From Cydia pomonella (lineage: Eukaryota; Arthropoda; Insecta; Lepidoptera; Tortricidae), in assembly GCF_033807575.1 (NCBI RefSeq), contig NC_084711.1, forward strand, positions 14,322,001-14,386,000: 64,000 nucleotides of DNA, in the 5' to 3' direction. Below are positions 10,731 through 21,444 of the stretch, piece by piece. Position numbers and translations under genes: made by a program. Below the pieces are notes generated by a model. That model had not been told where the DNA came from. It was given only the letters and a program-made list of their open reading frames with translations, and did no database searches. The first letter of the stretch is position 1, and every line of letters begins with the position of its first letter.

Positions 10731-11216
10731 CCATACCAGGTCGCCGTTTACAAAGCAATAATTTTACCTCTGTTGCTTTATGCTTCGGAGACCTGGTGTG
10801 TGTACAAGGGAGACATCACATGTCTTGACTCTTTTCATCTAAAGTGTCTCCGGGCAATTCTTCGGCTGAGATGGCAGGATCGTATTCCAAATTCGTAGGT
10901 TCTGTGTCGTACTGGCATGACGGGTAATTGAATGCCTACTCATGAATGGTCAACTGCGTTGGTGTGGATACCTTGTACGCATGTCGCCATTAGGAGTGCC
11001 TAAAGTTGTGTTTTACTCCGAACTAGCTTCGGGTAAACGCAAGGCCGGTGGACAATATCTGCGGTACAAGGACGTCCTGAAACGCCACCGGTCGGCCACA
11101 GGCATATCGTGTGAGTCGTGGGAGGATCTTGCAACTCGGAGATCGGACTAGCGAACTGCGATCAACACTGGTCTCAACGACTTCGAAAGTGCACGCCTCG
11201 AAGATCTTACAAAAAG
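10731..11216 (+). pseudogene. Decayed LINE reverse transcriptase C-terminus
   Basis: The reading frame starts with KAIILPLLLYASETWCVYKG, typical of the post-RT region of LINEs (LLYGSETW). After an in-frame stop and a shift it continues as LRWCGYLVRMSPLGVPKVVF, then GGQYLRYKDVLKRH and SWEDLATRRSD up to about 11150. This is the wHGHvvRM...GgqrkRYkD...SWE pattern of a widespread metazoan RTE/Craft-like LINE C-terminus. It is truncated upstream and broken by at least one stop and one frame change. No promoter or full RT domain is present. Confidence 0.75.
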
Positions 11217-14200
11217 CGTTTTTTCAATAAAAATACACGTCCAGATTGTTTACCTTTTTTATAATGCAAAAATAAAACAAAATATAGGCACAAGTTCACA
11301 ATTTTCCCGCCGTGTTCGTAGGTATATTATAGGTACCTAAATGGTTTATCTACGTAATTAGTTAATTAGTTTAAATTACACATTATATATATTCAAATTT
11401 TTGTTTATAAAATAAACTTAAAATGTTATTACACAGATTAAATTTAATTTTTATGCAAAACATATGAATGTTTTCAAGTGAAAAACAAGCTGTTTAAATG
11501 AATTTAATTTAAATTTTGCCGATTACCGATACATTAATACCGCAATTTTTAGTGTTAAACGAAATGTGATATCCTAAAATATTTAGTTTGACATCATACA
11601 AAAACAAAGTTATGTCCTATGTAGTATGTAGGTAGGTATACAATTAAATAGACGTGAATCATATCACGGTGCAGATAACACCTCTCTCTCTCTCACACAC
11701 AAAATGAAAGAATACAGGGGGTGTTAAACTTTTGTCCCCGTCTGTCGGTTGCATTGCAGTTTTCCTAATTCTAGGAGCCCGATTCAGATTTTAATTTTAA
11801 AGGGTGGGTTCAGGTAGGGTGAGGTAGGTAGGTTGTTGCAACACCTTGTTGCAACTCACCTCGTAATTTTGATTTGTTTGAATTTGTCAGAGACTGTTTA
11901 TATAAACTTGCTATAATTATATTTCTCAACGAACGTTCTGAACGAAAGCGCTCGTATTAAAAAGTGTTTTATAATCCTTCACTCACTAATAAGTAGTTAA
12001 TTAAACAAAATATTGATTAAAGTAGCATATTTTCAGTTTAAGCTATACCTATCCAGCTAAAAGACGAAATTGAGAACTAAAATTCTAAACTGAGCTGCAC
12101 TTATCGATGCAAATGTTTCATTGATACTAGTTTGTTATTTATTATTTAGTCAACTTACCTCATCACCTGTTTCAAGTTCCTTTGGTATGAGGAGAGTCGA
12201 AACAGACTGGATTGATCCACAAACAAAGGTTTTTAAATAGTTCCAAGTACAATGTGGTGTTTCTATTCTGGGTGGTAAATGGTTATGAAATTTGCTGCCA
12301 GATGATATGTCATTATCGCATTTCGCAAATCCAGCTTTTAATACAACAAAGCTATGATAAAAAAAGTAAAAAAAAATTCAAGACTCCGAGGTCTCCCCTA
12401 TACCTACCTACTTGATTAAGTATCATTATTATTCATATTCGATTGAACAATACATTATTTGCCTCTGAAATCTTACATTTGTCATAACTCCTTTACGAGT
12501 AACTACTTTTCCTATTCCACTGTACGAAAATAACGACGTCTTCAACTGCCAAAAGCAGCCGCAAAATAGATACGAATATTATTTGAAAGTTGTAGCATGA
12601 ACTGACGTATTCCATACCGTCGTAAACTACCTACCTACTCCATCTTAATCATACTTCAACGCTGAGTTTACCACATTCTTATTCTAGTTAGGTAACCTAA
12701 ACACATAAGAGCATCGCTGTGAAATATTCAAGGGGAAGGATCTGAAATATGAGGATATTGTTCAATTCCGCACCCGCTGTTTGTATTGAGTCCGCGTCGA
12801 TTTGAATTCATGTCTCGAACGCCGGTTCCGCGTCTAAATCACACCGACAGCGTATACATTATACGTATGTACGGTGCAAATAACATTTGTAATTTCTTAA
12901 GGAAATCGCCAGCGGTTGCAGTAATTGGAGATGGAGAAAATGTTTTTAAATACTACAGATGAATAAGTACTGCACATTTTTACCTACTGGTAATAATACT
13001 GCACGTACTTTTGAATCAACGCGCCGGTTTTGATGCTGGATAGTGGTAACTGAATTTAATAAATGTCAGCAAAAAGCTTCTTTATTCATATACTACCCAG
13101 TAGGTACCTACTTTTTATTTGTTTACAGACAAATTTCATGTATGAAACATGATATCATGACATTATAAAGCTTTAGCAACCTACGTTTTTTTGCGTACAT
13201 GGAAATAGTTTCATACGATGTATTAATTTTATAGTATTAAGGTACCTGCAGTAAATAAACTCGGAAAATAATAAATTTAATAAATGAATATGCTCTCGTA
13301 TTAATTTGTGTAATGCAAGAGCTTGTTCTATTAATACGACTTCAGTAATGGCTTATTTCCTCGCTGTATCGCAATGCTGATACATTGTGCGCGTACTTTT
13401 AATTACATTATTATAATATAATATTTACTTAGTCACTATAGATGATTGAGTGTAAATATTTATTACCAAAGAACCGTAAAAATTACTAATTTTAACTAAA
13501 TTATTTATATGTTTTCAACGTACGAATACGTAAATATTAAGTATTTTAGATTTGATTATAGAAGTAACTTAGTACAATAACTTATGAAGTAAAGGGTTTA
13601 CACCGAATATTATTACGTATTCCTCCCAGAATGCTCCGAGCCTGTATAGATTTTCGTGCAATTTCGAAGCTACACTAACTTTCAGCAGCTTTTTGTTGTT
13701 AAGGTAATCGCCCTAATGTGAAATCTTTAGATCTCTACGAGTAGGTATGCTATAATTATAAAATTTCTATCTAGATGAATATAAACTTTAATGCTTAAAT
13801 TACATGTAATCACATTTTTAGATTTTATTACTTTCCATATGGTATTACTTCTGACATAGTGACTGCATTAAGTATGCCATAGTCTCGTGAAAATTTACTT
13901 TTTTCCCATATTGTCATTTGAAGTTGCTTATTAGTCCCAGCGGTACACCTCGAAATTCAGTAAAATGCTGCAATTGCTGTGCAAGGTATGAAAATCGATA
14001 CGATTGGTCTTTAGGCCATTTGAATCAATTTGACCAAAAAAAAAAAAAGAAAAAAAAGGAAAGGAGTTGTGATGTCTTTTTTTTGAATGAGAAAAATAAT
14101 TTTTGTTCAGAAACCTATCGTGTGCGGTATCAACTCAAAGTGATCTTTAAATCTAAATATATATAAAATCTGTCTATTGCCTAAAGATCAATCGTACCGA

Positions 14201-14332
14201 TTTTCATGCTTTTAACACAATTTGCAGCGTTTTTTCGCGTACCGCTAGCACTATATAGCCAGTATGTTTAATATGCTAGTTCCTGAGTAAGCGTTCACAT
14301 TCATTAAATAAATATTCAGCTCTTATATTATA
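11217..14332. other. Intergenic DNA, no gene seen
   Basis: AT-rich sequence with a short CT/CA microsatellite at about 11681-11700 and an A-rich tract at 14036-14060. A small inverted pair, GTTGCAAC at about 11833 and 11848, sits in the middle of GGTAGG repeats. Chance ORFs only. Confidence 0.6.
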
Positions 14333-14455
14333 AAGCTTAGAATAAATTTAAAAGTGGAAAAATTACTGCCTTGGGTGAGACTTGAACTCACGGCCTCTGG
14401 AGTTCAAATCTCCCCAAGGCAATAATTTTTCCACTTTTAAATTTATTCTAAGCTT
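14333..14455. repeat. Fold-back (palindromic) element with tRNA-like B-box sequence in the stem
   Basis: The left arm starts AAGCTTAGAATAAATTTAAA and runs through GCCTTGGGTGAGACTTGAACTC. The right arm is its near-perfect complement, leaving a loop of about 10 bases (14390-14399). The stem is about 56 bp. The GAGTTCAAATCTC stretch near the tip resembles a tRNA T-arm/B box on both strands. Confidence 0.8.
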
Positions 14456-14538
14456 AATAGGATCGTTCGCAGACGTTTTTGCTTGTTAAAAATTAATTCT
14501 TATATTATACTATTTGTGTTTTTGTGTTTAAGAAAGAA

Positions 14539-15062
14539 CTTACTTACTTACTTACTTAATACTTACTTGGCTGGCGCGATGACCCAAAATGAGTCTTGGC
14601 CTCCAACACAAGAGCACGCCACTTTTCTCGGTGCAGAGCGAACTCACGCCAGCTTTCGCTGACGCCGAGCTCACGGAGGTCTGCCTCCACTCTCTCCGCC
14701 CAACGATATTTAGGATGACCAACAGGACGGCGTCCAGTTGGTCGACCCAAGTAAACCCTCTTGACTGCCGGATCGTCACCCATCCTTTCAAGATGGCCAA
14801 GCCAGTGGACACGATGTGCTTTGGTCTTATCTATTATATTAGGCTCGGCTATTAGTTCTTCTATTTCGGCATTCTTTCGAATCCTCCAACTGCCATCGTC
14901 TCTTTTGACAGGTCCCAGAATTTTCCTTAACACCTTACGTTCTGTGACCAGAAGGCTGTTCTCCTCTTTGAGTGTTAGTGTCCAAGCCTCACACCCATAC
15001 ACCAGGATGGGGTGGATCACGGTCTTATAGATCCGTAGTTTAGTGCGTAAGAAACAACACAA
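14539..15062 (-). pseudogene. RTE-like LINE 3' end: reverse transcriptase C-terminal fragment
   Basis: An open minus-strand frame of 168 residues encodes the C-terminal part of a LINE polyprotein. It shows TKLRIYKTVIHPILVYGCEA followed by WTLT, then WRIRKNAEI, VHWLGHLERM, GRPTGRRPVGHPKYRW and ELGVSESWREFALHREKWR. The catalytic RT domain is missing because the copy is truncated at about 15062. The 3' end in element orientation is an AAGT-repeat tail (TACTTACTTACTT on the plus strand at 14539-14570), as expected for RTE-type elements. The 168-codon frame has no internal stop, so this copy is younger than the relative at 4728-5150. Confidence 0.8.
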
Positions 15063-15144
15063 GATAAAAAAAATATGTTGGTGGATAAACTTTTTGTTTC
15101 AGCGGGATTAAATAAACATAGGCTGACAAAGGGTTCTGCGCCAG

Positions 15145-15246
15145 TAAGGTTTGCAATCCGGATCCGAGATGTAAGAAATTATCGGGACCTGGATCCGGAT
15201 CCGCGGATATTCCCACACCGATTTGAGATCCGTCGTCCAAACCCTA
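15145..15246. mobile_element. 102-bp hAT-type MITE with 8-bp target duplication
   Basis: The left end is TAAGGTTTGCAATCC and the right end CCAAACCCTA. The flanking octamers are TGCGCCAG (15137-15144) and TGCGCCAA (15247-15254), 7 of 8 identical. An 8-bp duplication with TAGGG-type ends is the hAT signature. The interior is rich in GGATCC/ATCCGGAT motifs. The termini match those at 4428-5655, so both probably belong to one family. Confidence 0.7.
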
Positions 15247-15420
15247 TGCGCCAACGAACAATATTATTTTTGACCTACAAAAATGCCTCTTGTTGTATTT
15301 GATTTTTGTTTTATTTTATTACTTGGTGTTGCAACGACAATAGCCCATATCTCGTCGTCGTAATTCGTATCCCTACTTTGGAAAAACATCAACTGATATC
15401 AGGTCAAGTATACAACGTTG

Positions 15421-15583
15421 GGTCACAACGGAAGAACAGCGCTGGCTTTGCCAGCTACATGCTGAGTTGTGACTCTTTTATGGGATTTTGCGCTAAATGT
15501 TATACATTGTATTGTCAACATGTTTTTGTCATCCGTGTTTGTTTTATCATAAATACATGTATTTTCTTTCTTTCTTTCTTTCC
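15421..15583 (+). mobile_element. 5'-truncated LINE 3' UTR with TTTC-repeat tail
   Basis: A non-coding block (GGTCACAACGGAAGAACAGC and following) runs to TAAATACATG and then a TTTC/TTCT microsatellite at 15563-15583, the usual 3' end layout of CR1-like moth LINEs. Recognition of this UTR type is from memory. Confidence 0.5.
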
Positions 15584-17382
15584 AGTATCTAGTATGGTTA
15601 AAAGTAAAAAGTTACTGACAAAGATACACGTGTAAAAAAAACCGTTACCTGTGGTTTTTGTTATGGCGGTGTTTTGGTATGATACTTTATTCATTACAAT
15701 TTAAGATTTAGTGCTGAATTCTAAAAATGTTAAATTATTGGAAAACAAAGCCTGGTAGATAGCAAGAACGGGTCGTTTGTCGGAATATAACAAAAACAAC
15801 GGTGATCCAGATTGCGAGTGCGGTAATTTATTCTTTTGAGTACTTCACTTATATACCTAATTATTCAGAATTTCAAGCAGTTAGCGGGAAGCGAACTGAA
15901 GCTATTTCAGAAGCAGACAAAACAATTATCAGGGGCCCATTACGAGATAGAGATAGAGAAATACGTAGTAGATAGAGAAATAAGAATCGAAAAGTTTTTA
16001 TATTGTCAAGCTTCAAGCGCTTGAACATGGGTGGTTAAAGTGGTTAAACTTTCATCGATGACACCTCAATACAGCTGCTTTGCGGTTTTGCAATTTATAG
16101 AAGTACCTACGTCGGTAAAGAGGCGAGCGGGGAATCAATTACTTGCACCGCACGTCGACGGTGCCTGATAGATGCTCTCGTTTATCACCTTATTTGTTCC
16201 TCACTCCCCAGCTGCCCCGTAATTGCTTTAGATTTCAAGTACCAACCTACTTAAGACTGTGCCGTAGCTTCCTCCGACACGATGTAATATCTTCTCTCTC
16301 TTACACATGCGGTATTATGTAAGTAAGAGGGGATACCACGTCATGCTAACGCGCGTCGTACTACTCGTAATAATATTTGAAGCGATCTGTTTGCGAAGGA
16401 CCTAACCGCATACCCCTACTTAAACGTGTAATGCACGCGTACCCCAAGGTGTAATGGATAGGGTTCAATTTTGTCACGGCACGGTTGATGACACCTCCAC
16501 TGTGACAGGTGACGGATCGTACCGTGTAATTTAATGTGTGGCCCTCACTTTGTTACAGAATAGAGTAATTTCAATGACAAAGAAGTATCTGTCCATCATT
16601 AGGTGCCTAAGGGGTTGTAAGGAACGACGTACATTTGAACCATCATTCGCACCTTTCAGAACTGTTTTGTCTGTTTAAAATAAATCCTGGATTGTTTTGA
16701 AGCACCTAATTAGTTGAATTAATATCCTTGTTTTGGAAGAGGGTGCCGTTAATACTTTTTGAACTAAATTCTAGAATGTTTTTGTTACGTTAATGAACAG
16801 AAACAGATACCTCGCTAAATCAAGTTTACCAGCAGCTAAGAAATGAAATGTTATCTGATATTTATTACGTGTATAAAACATATCCGATTTCGGTGTCAAG
16901 CGTGCATTTTACTCCTAGATAGACCGTAAATAATTCAGGTTTAGGTATTTAAATTATATACAGAATCAGCAATTTATTCACTAATACGTTTTGTATATAA
17001 TGTCTACTTCTTTGTTTTCCTTTAATTGATGTGCCAAATAGGTATTACAATAATTTGTTTTACTAAATGTTAATTGATCTTGTAGCTAAAAAAAAAACGT
17101 TATTGTTCACAGAAATAATACATAAACATAATGACTAAACCGTCTTGAACATGAACATGGCACAAAAGCCAAATCTGTAGGGTCATAGCGGCAAGACGGC
17201 GGGCACTCGACGCGAGAGCAGTTAGCACAAGTTCAGCTGTTATCGCAGTTCAGTTAACTGGAGCACCCTCAGCACGTGACTCGGACCCCGGCCAACTTGC
17301 GACACTCCGACTTGAGAAAATGCGTGACCTAATGACTTGGACACTTCCAGATCGTGTGAGGCTAGAGGTATTCTTTTTTGTT
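15584..17382. other. Intergenic DNA, no gene seen
   Basis: Only short ORFs without domains. No tandem array or RNA gene is recognised. Confidence 0.6.
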
Positions 17383-17515
17383 TTATTAAAGGAATAATAA
17401 TAAATCAACACTTCGGGAAAGATTTGAACTTGCGACCTTTTGGAACACTGGTCCAATCGCTCTTAACCAACGGAGCTACTGAAGTACATTCGAGCCACCT
17501 TATTATAGAAAGCAT
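17383..17515 (-). mobile_element. tRNA-derived SINE fragment
   Basis: Read on the minus strand it shows an A-box-like TAGCTCCGTTGGTTAAGAGC and a B-box-like AAGTTCAAATC about 35 bases later. The rest does not fold as a complete tRNA, and a TTATTATTATT tail follows. This is the head of a tRNA-derived SINE rather than a functional tRNA gene. Confidence 0.6.
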
Positions 17516-17800
17516 CTTTGTCTAACGACGTAGGTAACACCGGAAGAGTCACTTATATTTGCGTTGCGAACGTCTGAGAACCCTGAATGCTCGCCTCTTA
17601 AACTAGGTAATCAATATCTTCAATACTCAATGTTAGATTGCAAATTCACAGATAGTTTTAGTATAGATTAGCTTGAGGTGGTTTTGGTTGGCGTCCTCTG
17701 TACTTTATTTCTTCAATTTTCTACTAACGAATAATATTTAAGTAGATAGGTACAAGTAGGTAACTCCTAGGATCTAGAATGTAGTTACGTTCTTACGTTA

Positions 17801-17945
17801 TAGAGTCAGCATTTTGATAGCACAGCACGCAGTGCAAGTGTTAAGTATTTTAAACGCCAGACTTCTATGAAATTATGACGTATAAATAATACTTGCACTA
17901 CGTGTGCTATCAAAATCGTTGTAGACTTGTCTTGCTCTGACTCTA
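17801..17945. mobile_element. 145-bp inverted-repeat MITE
   Basis: The outer ends TAGAGTCAG and CTGACTCTA are perfect complements. Inside, ATTTTGATAGCAC (17811-17823) pairs with GTGCTATCAAAAT (about 17902-17914), and AGTGCAAGT pairs with ACTTGCACT. No ORF. It resembles a family very common in moths (from memory). Confidence 0.75.
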
Positions 17946-18607
17946 CCTATATTGTATGATGAGCTTAGTACATATCTATGAATAAAATCTCTTGATTCAT
18001 TTGATTTTGTTATCCATTATGATACACTGGCACTAATTAAATTCATATATTCATCCATTAATAATTATCGGGGATCCAGGGTAGATACTAGTAAATACAC
18101 ATTCCATTTATTTTGCAAATTCTAAAATCGTATGTTACTCACACACATTAAATTTCCTAGAAATACATTTAGTCCTAATATAGATGACCTATTTAAATCT
18201 AGGCGTAATACAAATTCAGTCTCATTTATATTAGTACTTCACGTTTGTACAGTTATGATTTCGCGTCACGGGTGCATTAAATCGATTTTCAATTTCGTAC
18301 TAATGCGTTAAATTCCCATTCGAGAATTGACGCCCGTTCCGACTGACACAATGTGTTTTCGGTCATCGGGAATCCGGCATCTGTTTAAAATTCAGTAATT
18401 TATTTATACGAAGGTAAACGTGATTTTCGCTGGTTGTTTATATTGTAGGAGTCGGATTTAAATCAACTCAATTAAGTTTACTGGGCGGATCTACAGCATG
18501 TCAATTATTGAGAAAGATTAACATAATATTAATAAAAAAATAAAAATAAAATAGCCTTTATTACTGAGATAGAGTAGAGTTATTTTTTACATTATATTAT
18601 ATGTCAT
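17946..18607. other. Intergenic DNA, no gene seen
   Basis: AT-rich sequence without recognisable features. Confidence 0.55.
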
Positions 18608-18680
18608 AACTAAGTTTGGCTCCTGGCAAAGGCCTCCTCTAAATCTCTCCAGAAGTTCCGCTCTTCTCCAAAACGGTCCT
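18608..18680 (-). pseudogene. Short LINE reverse transcriptase C-terminal scrap
   Basis: The minus strand reads ERNFWRDLEEAFARSQT and then a stop, matching the last residues typical of one group of LINE polyproteins (RdqWRdLEEAFA). Nothing upstream remains recognisable. Confidence 0.5.
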
Positions 18681-20075
18681 TTAACGTAATATTACGATAT
18701 GTAAATGTTACGCAATATTACAATTACGAGTACAAGAACTCAAAGAGGCACACTGGTGTTGGTACACTGGTCAATCATCTCATTTCTGGACAGGGGCTTC
18801 AGTAATCTAATTGGTTAACAGTATCATTGTAATCGCAATGCGTCTATCCTAGATAAATCCTCAGCTTAAGTTCCCCCAGAACTATATTTCTCGTAAGAAC
18901 CTCGCGAGTGCTAAGTAGCTCTCTGATGAAGACATTTCCGCTATTTATCTAAATCCTTATTTCACCAAAAAAACATTACACGCGGACATTTAACTATATT
19001 GCAGCCACCTACCACCTATCACCTACTCGGTAAATTAAAGAAAAACGCCGCATTTAATCTAAGGAATAACTTAAGACTTCCTAATTAAAATATTTTACCA
19101 TGGTTTCCTCAAAAAATAAGCAATTTTAAACGGCTTTGTGCTCGTCAGTCACTTTGTTATTTTTTCAAAGCCAAGGATCTACCAGTTCGTGCTTTAAATT
19201 TCGTAAACGAGTCAAAGAAACCTATTACGTCGTATTTGCAAATAATCTTTTTAACCTTCAGTCTGTTCTTGTCAGCCGAAAGGGCTTATTGCGTGATTGC
19301 ATTCATTTTTCGTCAAAATTAGCGTGATCAAAGGAAAAACGATGAAAAGAGCAAACGATACTGCCAACTGGACTGTCTAGACACATTTCGTGTAGTGTGC
19401 TTTAGATTGTTTCTATTTTTACCGGAGCTAAAACACTGCGATTGATGCACCTATATATAGGTATACAGCTATTCTAACTCAACGTATACGAAATTATATT
19501 ATAGCGAAAACAGAAATACATCATTTGTGAAAATTTCAACTATCTAGCTCTCGGCAATAGGGTTCCGTTTTTTCCATTGGGTACGGAACCGTAAAAATAA
19601 GTTACAAGAAATTAGGAAATACAATATATACGTGAATCGATCTTTATTGAAAAGGTGATAAATATAGGAGTAAATACAGTGTGTAAATCTAATACGGGCG
19701 ATAAATTAAACCAGACATAGAACTCATTAGTGTAATCATTAATTAAGATGTTTTTAAGTTACACTTAACTGCGACCCCATAATTCATTTTTGAAAATTTT
19801 ATCAGCAGCAATGTAAACATGGTTGCGTTACCAGAATATCTATTCGAAACGATTACTACACATTTACAAACTTACCTAATATCTGCAGGAACAATCACAT
19901 GTTAGTATTACCTTACACTGCGTTTAATGTTTTGTGGTTATTTTGGTAGACAGACTGCTACCAGGCATGTTAAAGATATTAAATGTTATTTATTTATCAT
20001 TTTTATCAACAAAGAACTGACTTCATCTACTTAATGTCATTTTAATCAATCAACGTAAATCAACGTAGTGATTAT
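18681..20075. other. Intergenic DNA with one repeat scrap
   Basis: A short inverted pair, TAGGGTTCCG (19558) and ACGGAACC (19583), is a scrap of the GGGTTCCGTA repeat family. Otherwise no gene is seen. The stretch just before 20076 may include the LINE-2 5' UTR. Confidence 0.5.
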
Positions 20076-21221
20076 ATGCTATTTGCAATCACAATAAAAT
20101 CCACCATCTCAAAAGGCTCGGAGAACAGCATTGTGACCTGCAAACTTCCCGCTTGCGGGAAATCATTTTGTAACCTCTGCAGTAGTTCGGCCAACCTTAC
20201 CCCGGAGCAGCTAACAAATTGGACGTGCCCTGACTGCCGAGCCGCCGCAAAACGAGGTGGCGACAACACCTCAACACCAGTACGAGCTCAAACTCAAACT
20301 CCGGCGGACAACCCTCCTGCCCTCAAAAAAGTGATACAGTCCCTACCGGATGATAAGATGGACCAGACAGAAATCGCAGAATTAACTGCCGAAATAAGGA
20401 ACCTACGAAACGATGTTTGTTCAATGAGATCCCAAATCGCGGAGGTGCTGACTTCACTGCAACAATGCAATCAGCGGTTGGACACTGTTACGAGTCAGAT
20501 AAGTGACTGTGAACAAAGAATTACATCCTTAGAACAATTTCAAACAGATAATGCAAATTTAAAGGCAAGTGTCACACAGCTGCAGGACCGTTTAACCGCA
20601 CAGTCGCAGGCGGTTTTGCAGACCGAGGCAACATTTGAACAATTAAGATGCGATTTGAATGACAAGGAGCAAAGTTTGTTAGGAAATGATATCGAGATAA
20701 TGAATATACCGGAAACAAATAATGAAAATGTCTACCACTTAGTAAGTGTTCTTGCCACAACTTTGGGAACAACTTGCGCAGAGACCGACGTCGTGGAAGC
20801 ATATCGGGCCGGCCCGCGGCGCCTCGTAGTGAGCAGCGCCGGCGGGCCCCAGGCTCAGCCGCGCCCTCTGGTGGTGCGAGTGACTCGCCGCGCCGTCAAG
20901 GATCGCCTGATGCGTGCGGCGCGTGTACGGCGCAACGTAACTACAGCTGATATGTCTCTGCCAGGGAAACCCACTTCGGTGTACGTAAATGAACGATTGA
21001 CAAAAGAAAATCGTAGGCTTTTCAAAAAGGCCAAAGAAGAAGCGAAACGGTTGAGCTGGCGGTATGTGTGGACAAAATATGGGAAAATATATGCTCGAAA
21101 ATCCGATGGCTCTCAGCTATACACAGTGCGTTCAAACAAAGATATAGAAGAGATATTTCCACCCGAAATAAATAGCTTTGATTCCTCAATGTACGACAGG
21201 CAGAACAATTTTCAGTTATGA
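20076..21221 (+). CDS. LINE-2 ORF1: zinc finger, coiled coil and FP-like domain
   Basis: This 381-residue protein has a Cys-rich N-terminus (about residues 22-52: VTCKLPACGKSFCNLC, then WTCPDC) that matches the second part of a PHD-like finger. The first Cys pair expected ahead of it is missing, so the 5' end may be truncated or altered. A long coiled coil covers about residues 90-215 (EIAELTAEIRNLRNDV onward). The C-terminal part (GNDIEIMNIPETNNENV, then VYVNERLTKENRRLFKKAKE and YVWTKYGKIYAR) resembles the FP-protein-like domain found in many insect LINE ORF1 proteins. The likely role is binding element RNA (family inference). ATG 20076 is the first available start. The frame is intact. Confidence 0.8.
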   Translation: MLFAITIKSTISKGSENSIVTCKLPACGKSFCNLCSSSANLTPEQLTNWTCPDCRAAAKRGGDNTSTPVRAQTQTPADNPPALKKVIQSLPDDKMDQTEIAELTAEIRNLRNDVCSMRSQIAEVLTSLQQCNQRLDTVTSQISDCEQRITSLEQFQTDNANLKASVTQLQDRLTAQSQAVLQTEATFEQLRCDLNDKEQSLLGNDIEIMNIPETNNENVYHLVSVLATTLGTTCAETDVVEAYRAGPRRLVVSSAGGPQAQPRPLVVRVTRRAVKDRLMRAARVRRNVTTADMSLPGKPTSVYVNERLTKENRRLFKKAKEEAKRLSWRYVWTKYGKIYARKSDGSQLYTVRSNKDIEEIFPPEINSFDSSMYDRQNNFQL

Positions 21222-21444
21222 CTTATTTTTCTCGTGCGTAATCTAAGCATGTTATATTTTAAGTTATTTTTAATAATGATTTTAGTAAATAGTTTATATG
21301 AGAGAATACTTTACAAAAACTGCTACCACCTATATAATTATCTATTAGATAGTTTTAGCACAGAACATCGTGATCTGAATATATCTCCAAATGTAGGTCA
21401 TTTATGTTTTCATAGGCGGCGCGACAAATAAACGGAAATCGTAT

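Noticed and set aside
17383..17515. tRNA gene on the minus strand
   Set aside because: A-box and B-box-like words exist, but acceptor and anticodon stems do not pair and a TTA-rich tail follows. It is better explained as a tRNA-derived SINE.
18920..18950. Hammerhead ribozyme core (CTGATGA)
   Set aside because: The CTGATGA word is present, but the required GAAA and flanking stems are not.
21234..21431. 65-codon ORF between LINE-2 ORF1 and ORF2
   Set aside because: Leu/Tyr-rich low-complexity translation without a domain, and in a different frame from both ORFs. Most likely spacer sequence.
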